Part shown: positions 32,741 to 41,222 of the stretch, one piece after another
How positions within the stretch are numbered: position 1 is the first letter of the stretch
How the letters are laid out: the number at the start of each line of letters is the position of its first letter
Source: an uncultured bacterium
GTDB lineage: Bacteria; Bacteroidota; Bacteroidia; Bacteroidales; Muribaculaceae
NCBI GenBank assembly: GCA_905214715.1
Contig: CAJMMT010000021.1
Span: 1 to 43,274 of the forward strand
Length of the DNA stretch: 43,274 nt
Reading direction: 5' to 3'
Made by a program: the position numbers and the translations under genes
The notes under the pieces: generated by a model
Database searches by the model: none
Seen by the model: only the letters and a program-made list of their open reading frames with translations
What the model was told of the DNA's origin: nothing

Positions 32741-32744
32741 AAAT

Positions 32745-32777
32745 AAAAAACCGCGTCGGCTTTTGCCAACGCGGTTT
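32745..32777 (-). terminator. Terminator after tonB
   Basis: CCGCGTCGGC (32751-32760) pairs with GCCAACGCGG (32765-32774), one mismatch, with a TTTT loop. On the minus strand it is followed by six T residues. Confidence 0.88.
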
Positions 32778-32796
32778 CTATAGCGGTAGGGTTTAA

Positions 32797-33666
32797 TTAC
32801 TGCTGGGCAAGTTTGAAGTTAACCGGGAGTGTGAAGTAAGAACGTACGGTAACACCGTTGTTCTTCGCAGACTGCCATTTCGGCATCTTCTTCACTACGC
32901 GGAGGGCTTCGCGGTCCAGGTCTTTATCTACACCTTTCACAACTGAGGCCTGGCCGATAGAGCCATCTTTCTCAACTACGAAACGTACGATAACGCGACC
33001 CTGGATATCGTTCTGCTGGGCAGCTTCCGGATAGCGGATGTTGCTCGAAAGCCACTTCATCAGGGCAGGCATGCCGCCAGGGAATTCAGCCTGCTGCTCT
33101 ACAGCAACGAAGATTTCTTCCTCTTTGGGCTTCTCAGGTTCCGGTTCCTTGACCACAACCTGCTCTTGTACTGCCTTGAATTTGTCAGCGTCGTCAGAAC
33201 CTTCCTGGTTTACAACACCGCGTGCGGTGTTGTCTTCCATCTGCTGTTCCATCTCCATCACCTCGTTCTTCACTTTGTCGGCGTCGACGATGGCGATTTG
33301 AGTAACCTGTACGGTAGCCAGAACCTCCTGGGGAACCTCGGGTATCTCCTGCTCGAACTTCTGCTCTTCGGGCTGTTCCTCTTCCTGAACCTCTTCGGTC
33401 TGGGAATCGATCATAGCCTGCATCATCTTCTCAGCCTGGTTCTTGGCCTCGATGGCAGCCTGTTCGGCACGATAGTCGGAATATTTAGACCATGCGAAAA
33501 TCATCACGAATACCACTACGAGACCGAGCAGTGTGTAGAGCACAGCCATGTTATGACGGCGGTCGCTGCTGGCACGCAGGGTGTAGGCTCCGAAATCCTT
33601 ATTTTTGTCGGCAAAGATAAGGTCGCGCCATTCTTTCGATGTAAGGTCTACATTTGTTTTAGCCAT
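32797..33666 (-). CDS. tonB: Energy transducer TonB
   Basis: 289 aa. A cytoplasmic N-terminus of about 38 residues begins MAKTNVDLTSKEWRDLIFADKN. One membrane helix follows (about 40-60, MAVLYTLLGLVVVFVMIFAW), then a charged Glu/Gln/Pro-rich periplasmic linker with EVQEEEQPEEQ and EPEPEKPKEEE. The C-terminal TonB domain starts near residue 195 (FPGGMPALMKWLSSNIRYPEA) and includes the GRVIVRFVVEKDGSI segment. It transmits proton-motive force from ExbB/ExbD to outer-membrane TonB-dependent transporters. It is the fourth gene of the exbB-exbD-exbD-tonB unit and has its own terminator. Confidence 0.94.
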   Translation of the reverse strand: MAKTNVDLTSKEWRDLIFADKNKDFGAYTLRASSDRRHNMAVLYTLLGLVVVFVMIFAWSKYSDYRAEQAAIEAKNQAEKMMQAMIDSQTEEVQEEEQPEEQKFEQEIPEVPQEVLATVQVTQIAIVDADKVKNEVMEMEQQMEDNTARGVVNQEGSDDADKFKAVQEQVVVKEPEPEKPKEEEIFVAVEQQAEFPGGMPALMKWLSSNIRYPEAAQQNDIQGRVIVRFVVEKDGSIGQASVVKGVDKDLDREALRVVKKMPKWQSAKNNGVTVRSYFTLPVNFKLAQQ

Positions 33667-33702
33667 TTCTTTCTGTCTTGAAAACTGTTATACATCCTTA
33701 CA

Positions 33703-34458
33703 TCATTCACCGTGGTGACGGTTCTGATAATCTATAAGCATTACTGAGTCGACGCGGGTCATGTTGTCAATCTGATATTTTGAAATCGAGTTGATCTGCA
33801 TCTCGTCAAGGATACTTACCAGAGAACCGTAAGAGGCCTGAGGTGTGGACTTGATGATGATAACCGGTTTCTTCAGATTTTCATTCTTACGAACCTCTTT
33901 CGAGAGTTCATCATATTTGGCCTGGTCGATCTGACCGTCGCGGAATTTCTTCTTGAGCTTTTCTATCTCTACCAGAACTTCCTTGTTGCGATCCTGGATG
34001 ATCTTGCGGATACCGCGCGAATTACGTGCATCGCCGTTCACCTCGTCGGAGAGGAACTCGGAACGCTGCAGGTTGTTGTTTTCAGCGAGAATCGTGCCGC
34101 CGGGGCCAAACATACCGGCGTCGCCACCGGGTTTGCCAAAGTAGTAGTAGACCTCATTGACGACCTTGCCATTCACGGTATCTACATCGAGAGACCCTTT
34201 CTTGCGCTTGGCGTCGAGTATTATCGTTACAGCATCGTCGGCCGATGCCTGACTCATGTTCTCCTCATTCTTCACCTCTTCGTTAGAAGGAAGCGCGATG
34301 TTGAGAGTCTGAGACTTGATCATTGTCGTACAGAGCATGAAGAATGTGATAAGCAACATGTTCATGTCTACCATCGGGGTAAAGTCTACCCTGATCGTCA
34401 TCTTTTTCTGACCGCCTTTTTTCTTGCCGTCAGAGTTATTCTGTTGAACTTCTGCCAT
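33703..34458 (-). CDS. exbD: ExbD/TolR family biopolymer transport protein (second copy)
   Basis: 251 aa, longer than E. coli ExbD (about 141). A Lys-rich cytoplasmic start (KKKGGQKKM) leads to one membrane helix around DFTPMVDMNMLLITFFML, which contains the proton-path Asp (MVDMN). An extended periplasmic region has a charged helical insert near 130-190, ending in the usual C-terminal domain VIIIKSTPQASYGSLVSILDE-like segment. Two consecutive exbD genes are normal for Bacteroidetes and may form heteromers. It starts 3 nt after the first exbD stop. Confidence 0.92.
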   Translation of the reverse strand: MAEVQQNNSDGKKKGGQKKMTIRVDFTPMVDMNMLLITFFMLCTTMIKSQTLNIALPSNEEVKNEENMSQASADDAVTIILDAKRKKGSLDVDTVNGKVVNEVYYYFGKPGGDAGMFGPGGTILAENNNLQRSEFLSDEVNGDARNSRGIRKIIQDRNKEVLVEIEKLKKKFRDGQIDQAKYDELSKEVRKNENLKKPVIIIKSTPQASYGSLVSILDEMQINSISKYQIDNMTRVDSVMLIDYQNRHHGE

Positions 34459-34461
34459 ATC

Positions 34462-35184
34462 TTAATCTCCTGCCTTTAATGATGTCAGTAGTGTGAACTT
34501 GTTCATGTGGATGGTCTGGAGGTTGTCCATTACCATGTGTACTACATCGAATGCCGTGTTCTGGTCAGCCTTGATGGCCACGCCTGTGCCATCTTTGATG
34601 GCCTTCGCGAGGTTCTCGTTTTCGGTCTGACGCATGGCGGACATCCACATCTGGAACTCGTCGAGATTTGAGTCATCCTTATTCCATTGGATTGGAATTC
34701 CGGTGACATGGTTGGGATTGGGATCTTCACCCTGGAGCCACTTGTCCATCTTGGTGGTTCCTTCGGGCTGTGAGGCCAGCGAAAGGAATTCGCCCATCTG
34801 GTTCAAGGGTACGCCAAAGGAGCCCAATTTGCTGAACGCGAGCTTTTGCTGAGCATTGAAGCTGATTTTGTTCTTATGCGACCCGTTGTATATCTCGGTA
34901 ACTTTGTCGAGAAGACCTATGCGCATCTTTTCGTTCGACCAGTTGGTCGAAGTATCGTTGTTCATGGTCAGCCAGACTTTGCCCTCCGGAGATACAAGCA
35001 CCTGCACGAAGTTGGTTTCCTGCACCTTTTCTTCCGAAACTGAAGCAGGGGTAATAACCTGTGTGGGTTCTTTCGCGAGGAAAGTGGAAGTCAACATGAA
35101 GAAGGTAAGCAAAAGCACGGTCACGTCACTCATCGCGGTCATGTCGATGAATGTGCTCTTCTTTGCTATTTTTACTCTTCCCAT
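34462..35184 (-). CDS. exbD: ExbD/TolR family biopolymer transport protein (first copy)
   Basis: 240 aa. The short basic N-terminus MGRVKIAKKS is followed by a single membrane helix, DMTAMSDVTVLLLTFFML, with the conserved Asp in MSDVT. A periplasmic domain follows, ending DVVHMVMDNLQTIHMNKFTLLTSLK. An insert near residue 100-160 has an irregular composition, including GEDPNPNHV. The gene lies 52 nt after exbB and 3 nt before the second exbD. Confidence 0.92.
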   Translation of the reverse strand: MGRVKIAKKSTFIDMTAMSDVTVLLLTFFMLTSTFLAKEPTQVITPASVSEEKVQETNFVQVLVSPEGKVWLTMNNDTSTNWSNEKMRIGLLDKVTEIYNGSHKNKISFNAQQKLAFSKLGSFGVPLNQMGEFLSLASQPEGTTKMDKWLQGEDPNPNHVTGIPIQWNKDDSNLDEFQMWMSAMRQTENENLAKAIKDGTGVAIKADQNTAFDVVHMVMDNLQTIHMNKFTLLTSLKAGD

Positions 35185-35236
35185 ATCAGCTATTAACTTT
35201 TATCGGTTTATTATTTGGTTGCTTGCGGCCGGAAGA

Positions 35237-36103
35237 TTAGTGAGTGGCTGCGAAAGTTGCTACGATGCTGAAACCGATTTCGTCGATAGCGTAAGAAAGG
35301 TTGTCGATCTTGTTGGTGAAGAAGTTGTAGGAAATAACAGCGAATGCACCGGTTGCGATACCGAAGGCGGTGTTCACAAGGGCCTCAGAGATACCGGTCG
35401 ACAGCTCGGTTGAGTCGGGAGAACCTGAGTTGGCCAGAGCCTGGAACGATTTGATCATACCCATTACAGTACCGAGAAGACCGACGAGAGTACCGAGGGT
35501 GGTCAGGGTTGCTATGATGGGGAGGTTCTGAGAAAGAGCGGGCATCTCAAGAGCGGTTGCCTCTTCTACGGCGTTACGCAGAGTGGTGAGCTTCTGCTCC
35601 TTGCTGAGAAGGGTGTTGGCGTCCATCTCTTTGTACTTTACCAGAGTGTTGTAAACTACAGATGCAACTGAACCTTTCTGGTCTTTGCAACGCTTCATGG
35701 CGCCGTCGATGTCGTTCTTCTGAAGGTCAGCCTTGATAGCGGCGACAAACTTGGAAGTGTTGCCCTTGCCGGCTGCCGAACGAAGTGCGATGGAACGCTC
35801 GATAGAAAGAACGATTACGGTGAGAAGCAGGGTCATCAGAATAGGTACGATGAAACCGCCTTTGTAAACGGTACCTGCCAGATTGAGGGGATGGCCTGTG
35901 GCTGCGTCGCCGCCTTCAAAGTTGCCGGGGGCGCCCATCAGGAACAAGAAGATGCAGACTGCGCAGGCTGCGCATGCGAGGATTACGAGGAATGCATTGC
36001 GGATACCACGCACCTGAGAAATCTTTTCTTCCTTCTTGATGCGAGCCTGAGCACTCGTTGCCGGGGCGGTTGCGCCCTGAGCCTTGGGATCATTAGATGC
36101 CAT
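35237..36103 (-). CDS. exbB: MotA/TolQ/ExbB proton channel family protein
   Basis: 288 aa. A polar N-terminus of about 35 residues leads to a first membrane helix (NAFLVILACAACAVCIFLFL). A second helix follows a loop (GGFIVPILMTLLLTVIVLSI, then ERSIALRS, a family hallmark). The MotA/ExbB domain closes with ALSQNLPIIATLTTLGTLVG and LGTVMGMIKSFQ, and a third helix near AFGIATGAFAVISYNFF. It forms the stator channel with ExbD. It is first in the unit and is preceded by a leader of about 330 nt with a strong promoter. Confidence 0.94.
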   Translation of the reverse strand: MASNDPKAQGATAPATSAQARIKKEEKISQVRGIRNAFLVILACAACAVCIFLFLMGAPGNFEGGDAATGHPLNLAGTVYKGGFIVPILMTLLLTVIVLSIERSIALRSAAGKGNTSKFVAAIKADLQKNDIDGAMKRCKDQKGSVASVVYNTLVKYKEMDANTLLSKEQKLTTLRNAVEEATALEMPALSQNLPIIATLTTLGTLVGLLGTVMGMIKSFQALANSGSPDSTELSTGISEALVNTAFGIATGAFAVISYNFFTNKIDNLSYAIDEIGFSIVATFAATH

Positions 36104-36425
36104 AATGTCTGATTAATTTTTTTAGTTTGTTTGTTATTATGGTTTTTCTTTTAGAAATCTCTTCTGTTTGCTTTTGTCTTTTACCATAGCCCGGCCTTTG
36201 GCCAGCGCACGGTTTTCTTTTATTTCAATAAGTTCCTATTTCAATAAGTGTCCGAGTGCTTCGTTATCGCGGTTCCTGCCGGTTATGGAGTCAGCCTTCC
36301 AATGTCCGGCCAAGTGCGGCAGTAGGTAGATGGAGAGCTTATGGTATGTTAGACTTTTGGGGCCAGTCATTTCTGAACGGAGACTGAACTGTAGATAAGC
36401 CATGGTCAGATTATACTTGCCTTTT
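36104..36425 (-). other. Long 5' leader of the exbB unit
   Basis: No gene is supported in the 557-nt stretch 36104-36660. About 320 nt of it is predicted 5' leader of exbB. It contains a direct repeat TATTTCAATAAGT (36221-36233 and 36237-36249) and a small GGCC-containing hairpin near 36192-36203, with no obvious ORF. The remainder holds the promoter, AT-rich sequence and the pgk terminator. Confidence 0.5.
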
Positions 36426-36433
36426 GGGTTGAT

Positions 36434-36465
36434 GCAAAGTTACTATATTTTTTGAATAAAGCAAA
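36434..36465 (-). promoter_or_regulatory. Canonical Bacteroidetes promoter for the exbB unit
   Basis: On the minus strand TAACTTTGC (36442-36434) matches TAnnTTTGY, and TTTG (36465-36462) lies exactly 19 nt upstream. Both boxes are perfect. Confidence 0.88.
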
Positions 36466-36598
36466 TCCGATTTTCCTAAAAAAATGTTTCCGCAAACTTC
36501 CGGAAACAATTTATTAGGTTAATTACTCTTAATCTACCGTCATATGGTATCAGGTTACGGCGATTTTGGATATCTTACGGTTGCTCTTTGCCAAATAT

Positions 36599-36633
36599 AT
36601 GAGGCCGGGCTTCGCGGTGAAACCCGGCCTCAT
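36599..36633 (-). terminator. Stem-loop after pgk
   Basis: ATGAGGCCGGG (36599-36609) pairs with CCCGGCCTCAT (36623-36633), 11 bp perfect, with a 13-nt loop. The T-run on the minus strand is weak. Confidence 0.75.
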
Positions 36634-36660
36634 GAATATCATTTTTGAATCTTGGTGATA

Positions 36661-37911
36661 TTATCCCTTGATAGCTGCTATACCGGGAAGTACTTTCCCC
36701 TCGATTGCCTCAAGAAGGGCGCCGCCGCCTGTAGATACGTACGATACGCTGTCGGCGAGGCCGAACTTGTTGACGCATGCCACCGAGTCGCCGCCGCCTA
36801 CGAGCGAGAAGGCTCCTTCGGATGTGGCTTCAGCTATGGCTTCGGCTATGGCACGTGAGCCTGTGGTGAATTTCTCAAGCTCGAATACGCCTGCGGGGCC
36901 GTTCCAGAGGATGGTCTTGGCAGGAAGGATGGCTGCGCGGAACGCGAGTATGCTATCGGGACCTGCGTCGAGTCCTTCCCATCCTTCAGGTATGTTGTTG
37001 GCGGGGCATACCTGGGTGTTGGCGTCGTTGGAGAATGCGTCGGCTGCCACGCAGTCGGTGCCCAATACCAGGTTCACACCCTTTTCTTTGGCTTTCTTTA
37101 TGATGTCGAGAGCCAGGTCGAGCTTGTCGTCCTCGCAGATCGAATTGCCGATGTTGCCTCCCTGAGCCTTGGCGAAGGTGTATGTCATGCCGCCGCAGAG
37201 AATCAGGTTGTCTACCTTGTCCATCAGATTCTCGATGATACCGATTTTGGTAGATACTTTCGAACCGCCCATGATGGCTGTGAAGGGACGCTTGATATCT
37301 TTCAGGATGTTGTCTACCGCCTGAACCTCTTTCTCCATCAGGTAGCCGAGCATCTTGTCTTCCTTGTCGAAGTAGTCGGCTATGACGGCTGTGGAGGCGT
37401 GCTTGCGGTGTGCTGTGCCGAATGCGTCGTTGACATATACGTCGGCATAGCTGGCCAGAGTCTTGGCGAACTCTTTCTGGCGTTCTTTCATCTCTTTCTT
37501 GGCGGCTTCATATCCGGGGTCGGCCTTGTCGATGCCTACGGGCTTGCCCTCTTCTTCGGGGTAGAAACGCAGGTTCTCGAGCAGGAGCACCTCTCCGGGC
37601 TTAAGCTCTTTGGCTGCCTCCTGGGCTTTCATGCAGTCGGGAGCGAACTTCACGTCGGTGCCGAGAGCCTTGGCTACAGCCTCGCGTATCTGGCCGAGGC
37701 TCAGCTTGGGGTTTACTTTGCCTTTCGGCTTGCCCATATGAGACATAAGGATGAGGCTTCCGCCCTCTTCCAGGATTTTCTTGAGAGTGGGGAGGGCACC
37801 GCGTATACGTGTGTCGTCCGAGATTGTGCCGTCTTCATTCAGAGGTACGTTGAAGTCTACTCTGACGATAGCTTTTTTACCGTTGAAATTGTACTTGTCG
37901 ATGGTTGCCAT
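36661..37911 (-). CDS. pgk: Phosphoglycerate kinase
   Basis: 416 aa, full length. It transfers phosphate from 1,3-bisphosphoglycerate to ADP in glycolysis. Motifs are RVDFNVPL near residue 17, SHMGKPKG, LLLENLRF, GGSKVSTKIGIIENL (hinge) and the late GGGDSVACVNKFG. It stands alone, with its own promoter and a hairpin after the stop. Confidence 0.97.
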   Translation of the reverse strand: MATIDKYNFNGKKAIVRVDFNVPLNEDGTISDDTRIRGALPTLKKILEEGGSLILMSHMGKPKGKVNPKLSLGQIREAVAKALGTDVKFAPDCMKAQEAAKELKPGEVLLLENLRFYPEEEGKPVGIDKADPGYEAAKKEMKERQKEFAKTLASYADVYVNDAFGTAHRKHASTAVIADYFDKEDKMLGYLMEKEVQAVDNILKDIKRPFTAIMGGSKVSTKIGIIENLMDKVDNLILCGGMTYTFAKAQGGNIGNSICEDDKLDLALDIIKKAKEKGVNLVLGTDCVAADAFSNDANTQVCPANNIPEGWEGLDAGPDSILAFRAAILPAKTILWNGPAGVFELEKFTTGSRAIAEAIAEATSEGAFSLVGGGDSVACVNKFGLADSVSYVSTGGGALLEAIEGKVLPGIAAIKG

Positions 37912-37993
37912 TTCTTTGTATGGTATTTATTTGGTTTGTTTCGATCTGACTCTGTCGCCGATATGTTTTTAGAGGGCGACGTATTCTATTTCC

Positions 37994-38002
37994 GCAAAGA
38001 TA
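37994..38002 (-). promoter_or_regulatory. pgk promoter -7 box
   Basis: On the minus strand TATCTTTGC matches TAnnTTTGY exactly, 82 nt before the pgk start. Confidence 0.6.
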
Positions 38003-38046
38003 ATTATTTTTTTGCAGAATGTGTGGGATTTAGTTTTAATTAAAAT

Positions 38047-38055
38047 TAATTTTGC
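38047..38055 (+). promoter_or_regulatory. Promoter -7 box of the AmgK-RapZ-MurU fusion gene
   Basis: TAATTTTGC matches TAnnTTTGY exactly, 53 nt before the ATG. No TTTG at -33. Confidence 0.55.
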
Positions 38056-38108
38056 ATAATTTGACTCGAACTCCGGCCGCATGATGTCGTGTCGGGGCTC
38101 TTTTGGAA

Positions 38109-40439
38109 ATGAAAAGTAAAGAAACGAATATAGATGCCGACTGTCTGCTTTCTCTTGCAGGCAAGTGGGGTTTGCGCCGCGGATTGATTCCGGAGAGCAT
38201 CGAGCCGTTGGCCGGAGCGGGATCTTCCCGCCGCTATTTCCGTATATTCATGTCTGACTCCGATGGCGGCGGGACGCGGAAAGAGACTGTGATAGGTACG
38301 GTAGGTCATTCTTCCCGCGAGAACCTGTCTTTTGTCTCGCTGGCCCGCATGTTCGGGAGTGCCGGGCTTCCGGTTCCCGAAGTTCTTGAAGTGGCCCACG
38401 ACGGGGACTGTTATCTGCAGCAGGATCTCGGCGACCGGTCTCTGTTCTCGATGCTCGGGGATTGCGATGGCGACAAGAAAGTGCTTGAGGCTCTGACGGT
38501 GTTGCCGCGCTTTCAGACGCTTCCGGAAAGAGAGTGGAGCGGAATAGTGTTCAATAATCCTTTCGACTCGCGCGAGGTTATAAACGATCTGCATTACTTC
38601 AAGCATTGCTTTCTGAAGCCGCTCGGCGTCGAGATCGATGATATGGAGCTTGAGCGTGAGTTCGATGATATAGCCGCGGCTATAGATGCCATACCGGCTG
38701 AATGCCGGGGTCTTATGTTGCGGGACTTCCAGAGCCGTAATGTCATGGTTCATGACGGACACCCGTTCTTCATTGATTTTCAGGGTGCCAGGAAGGGGCC
38801 GCTTCTTTATGATGCCATATCTTTCCTGTGGCAGGCTAAAGCCGGTTTCACTCCTGAGTTCCGTAAAAAGGGCCTTGAGGTTTACGCCGGTAGTCTGGCA
38901 GACTGCGTTTCGAATATCGGCATTGCGACGCTTCTTTCCGCTACGCCGCTGCTGGCGCTTGTGCGCACGTTGCAGGTGCTCGGTGCCTATGGCCTTCGGG
39001 GCGTGATAGAAAAGAAGGCCCATTTCCTGCAGAGCATTCCTCAGGGAATCGGAAATCTCAATACCCTCCTGCACGATGCGGTGGCTTCCGGAAGTCCTGT
39101 GCGATGGCCCGAAGAGCCGTCCCGCAGATGGCCTGAACTCTGCCGTATCGCGGAGTCGCTTCCGCGTTTGCCTATACTTGCAGGAATCTCAGCCAAAGAT
39201 GACTCGCGCGATTGGCTTAGAGTCAGCGTGTTCAGCTTTTCATACAAGAAAGGTTATCCGCTTGATTTCTCGGGTAACGGCGGCGGCTTTATGTTTGATT
39301 GCCGTGGGCTGCACAATCCTGGCAGATATGCGGAATACCGGTCGCTTACAGGCATGGACCGCGAGGTGATAGAGTTTCTTGACAGCTATGAGGAGGTAGC
39401 GGAGTTCATACGGCATGTTATGGAGCTGGTCGAACCAAGCGTCAGACGCTATGCGCGGCGCGGTTTCACATCGCTGCAGATCGGATTCGGGTGTACCGGC
39501 GGTCAGCATCGTTCTGTCTATTGTACCGAACATGTGGCCGAGGCGATAGCTTCATCCTTTCCCGACGTCGAGGTGGATGTCTGCCACCGTGAGCAAGGGG
39601 TGAGCTACAGACTTAACGGACATGTACCACCGTTCAAGGCCATGATACTCGCCGCCGGGCTTGGCACGAGGTTGAGACCCTGGACGTTGGAACATCCCAA
39701 GGCTTTGGTTCCGGTAGCGGGCGTGCCGATGTTCTATCGTGTTGCCGAGCGTCTTCTTGGCGAGGGATGTCGCTGTCTGGGAGTCAACGCCTGTCATTTC
39801 GCCGATCAGTTGACCGCATATTGCGAGGGTGAGGATATGAACAAGCTGTTGGAAAGATACGGAGCGTCGCTGTGTGTCAGCGATGAGACCGGCAACCTGC
39901 TTGATACCGGAGGCGGCATAGTCAGGATGGCTCCGATCCTTGATCCGGAAGGGGAGGGGTTCCTGGTTCATAATGTGGATATCCTTTCCAATGCGCGTCT
40001 GGGTATGCTGATGCGTTTCCATCGCGAGTTCAATCCAGACGGTGTTACATTATTGGTGAGTGAACGTGAGTCTTCGCGTAAACTCGTTTTCGGATGTGAT
40101 GGACAGCTGACCGGATGGCGCAATCTGAAGGATGGTGGCGAGCGCAATGTAAATCCGCATCCGGGCCCGAGGATAAGCCCTGATGCGGATAGGTACTGCG
40201 GTCTTGCCGTGGCTCAAGGCGAGCTTGCGTTCAGCGGCATCTATATTGTCGGCGGCAACGCCGCTGCGGAGATGGGGACGCTGCATGGTTCGGCACCTTT
40301 TGCAGTAATGGATTATTTTCTTGACCCGGAGCGTCGTTGCCTGGTGATGGGGATTTCTCAGCCAGATCTCAAACTGCTGGATATCGGTAAGCCCGATGCT
40401 TTGGCAAAAGGCGACGCCTGGGTTGCAGGTAATCGATAA
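38109..40439 (+). CDS. Three-domain fusion: AmgK-like sugar kinase, RapZ C-terminal domain, MurU-like nucleotidyltransferase
   Basis: 776 aa from the first ATG. Residues about 1-345 are an aminoglycoside-phosphotransferase-fold kinase resembling AmgK: ATP loop AGAGSSRRYFRI (36-47), catalytic loop RDFQSRN with D206 and N211, and metal site DFQ (D223). Residues about 365-496 match the RapZ C-terminal domain: FSFSYKKGYPLDF, FDCRGLHNPG, GCTGGQHRSV (461-470) and HREQ. Residues about 508-776 are a nucleotidyltransferase of MurU/RmlA type: AAGLGTRLRPWTLEHPKAL and HNVDIL. AmgK and MurU convert MurNAc to MurNAc-1-P and then UDP-MurNAc, a fosfomycin-bypassing recycling route in Pseudomonas. RapZ of E. 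coli senses GlcN6P through this domain. Activity of the fusion is inferred; all key motifs look intact. Its own promoter lies upstream. Confidence 0.88.
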   Translation: MKSKETNIDADCLLSLAGKWGLRRGLIPESIEPLAGAGSSRRYFRIFMSDSDGGGTRKETVIGTVGHSSRENLSFVSLARMFGSAGLPVPEVLEVAHDGDCYLQQDLGDRSLFSMLGDCDGDKKVLEALTVLPRFQTLPEREWSGIVFNNPFDSREVINDLHYFKHCFLKPLGVEIDDMELEREFDDIAAAIDAIPAECRGLMLRDFQSRNVMVHDGHPFFIDFQGARKGPLLYDAISFLWQAKAGFTPEFRKKGLEVYAGSLADCVSNIGIATLLSATPLLALVRTLQVLGAYGLRGVIEKKAHFLQSIPQGIGNLNTLLHDAVASGSPVRWPEEPSRRWPELCRIAESLPRLPILAGISAKDDSRDWLRVSVFSFSYKKGYPLDFSGNGGGFMFDCRGLHNPGRYAEYRSLTGMDREVIEFLDSYEEVAEFIRHVMELVEPSVRRYARRGFTSLQIGFGCTGGQHRSVYCTEHVAEAIASSFPDVEVDVCHREQGVSYRLNGHVPPFKAMILAAGLGTRLRPWTLEHPKALVPVAGVPMFYRVAERLLGEGCRCLGVNACHFADQLTAYCEGEDMNKLLERYGASLCVSDETGNLLDTGGGIVRMAPILDPEGEGFLVHNVDILSNARLGMLMRFHREFNPDGVTLLVSERESSRKLVFGCDGQLTGWRNLKDGGERNVNPHPGPRISPDADRYCGLAVAQGELAFSGIYIVGGNAAAEMGTLHGSAPFAVMDYFLDPERRCLVMGISQPDLKLLDIGKPDALAKGDAWVAGNR

Positions 40440-40445
40440 TGGTGA

Positions 40446-40631
40446 TCAATAATGGTGATGACGGTAGTATTTCCCGGATCGGGAGGCGTTATATTGAAAT
40501 ATGCAGCCTGCGATGAGGAACACAAGGGCGCTTCCGCCCATCCACCATGTGAGTGCCACTCCGGTGGTGAAGCATGATGCGATCAACAATATCGCACCGA
40601 TTATATAGCTGATTATAGCGAGCGTTTTCAT
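40446..40631 (-). CDS. Small two-helix membrane protein
   Basis: 61 aa. Two hydrophobic segments lie at about 5-22 (AIISYIIGAILLIASCF) and 28-46 (WWMGGSALVFLIAGCIFQY), with a His/Tyr/Arg-rich tail, SGKYYRHHHY. It ends 6 nt from the fusion gene, on the opposite strand. Coding is plausible from hydrophobic patterning and an AT-rich leader; the function is unknown. Confidence 0.55.
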   Translation of the reverse strand: MKTLAIISYIIGAILLIASCFTTGVALTWWMGGSALVFLIAGCIFQYNASRSGKYYRHHHY

Positions 40632-40733
40632 AGCGAGAATGTTTTTATTGTTTTGTTAGTGAAACGCTTGTGCGGACTATCAAGTTCAGTTTGAAATTGT
40701 TAAAATCAGCGGAATTGTTATAAAGATTGAAGA

Positions 40734-41222
40734 ATGGAAAAAATAGAAAGTTTCAGAATAGACCATAATCTGCTGAAAAGCGGAGTGTATGTGTCGCGTG
40801 TCGACAAGTTAGGCGATTATGATATAACCACATACGATCTGCGTGTCCGCAGTCCCTATGACGATGCTCCTCTGACCGGTGCGGAGGCGCATACCATAGA
40901 ACATATATGCGCTACATGGCTTCGTAATAAGGATAGCTTGAAAAACAGGGTTATATATTTCGGTCCGATGGGTTGCCTTACCGGCTTCTATATGATACTT
41001 GCCGGCGAGCCCGACGCTGCTGAGGCGGCAGGAATAGCCAAAGAGATGTTCGAGTATGTGGCCGGTTTCACCGGGGAGATTCCAGGGGCGTCGAGAGTGG
41101 AGTGTGGCAATTATCTATTCATGGATTTGCCCGAGGCGAATAAAACTGCCCGCAGGTATGTCGATGAGGTGCTTACCGACATCAAACCCGAGCGTCTGAA
41201 TTATCCCACCAATGACAAATGA
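40734..41222 (+). CDS. luxS: S-ribosylhomocysteine lyase
   Basis: 162 aa. It cleaves S-ribosylhomocysteine to homocysteine and DPD, the precursor of AI-2. The metal ligands are visible: H53 and H57 in HTIEH, and C124 in ECGNY. The catalytic Cys is C81 in GPMGC. The C-terminus YPTNDK comes from the first copy of a 21-bp tandem duplication whose second copy supplies the prfA start. No pfs/mtn gene is seen nearby. Confidence 0.96.
   Translation: MEKIESFRIDHNLLKSGVYVSRVDKLGDYDITTYDLRVRSPYDDAPLTGAEAHTIEHICATWLRNKDSLKNRVIYFGPMGCLTGFYMILAGEPDAAEAAGIAKEMFEYVAGFTGEIPGASRVECGNYLFMDLPEANKTARRYVDEVLTDIKPERLNYPTNDK

Noticed and set aside
38103..38108. TTG start for the fusion gene at 38103
   Set aside because: An ATG two codons later is the more likely start.
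38046..39074. Minus-strand 342-aa open frame over the AmgK part of the fusion gene
   Set aside because: Antisense to clear kinase motifs; composition is typical of a shadow frame.
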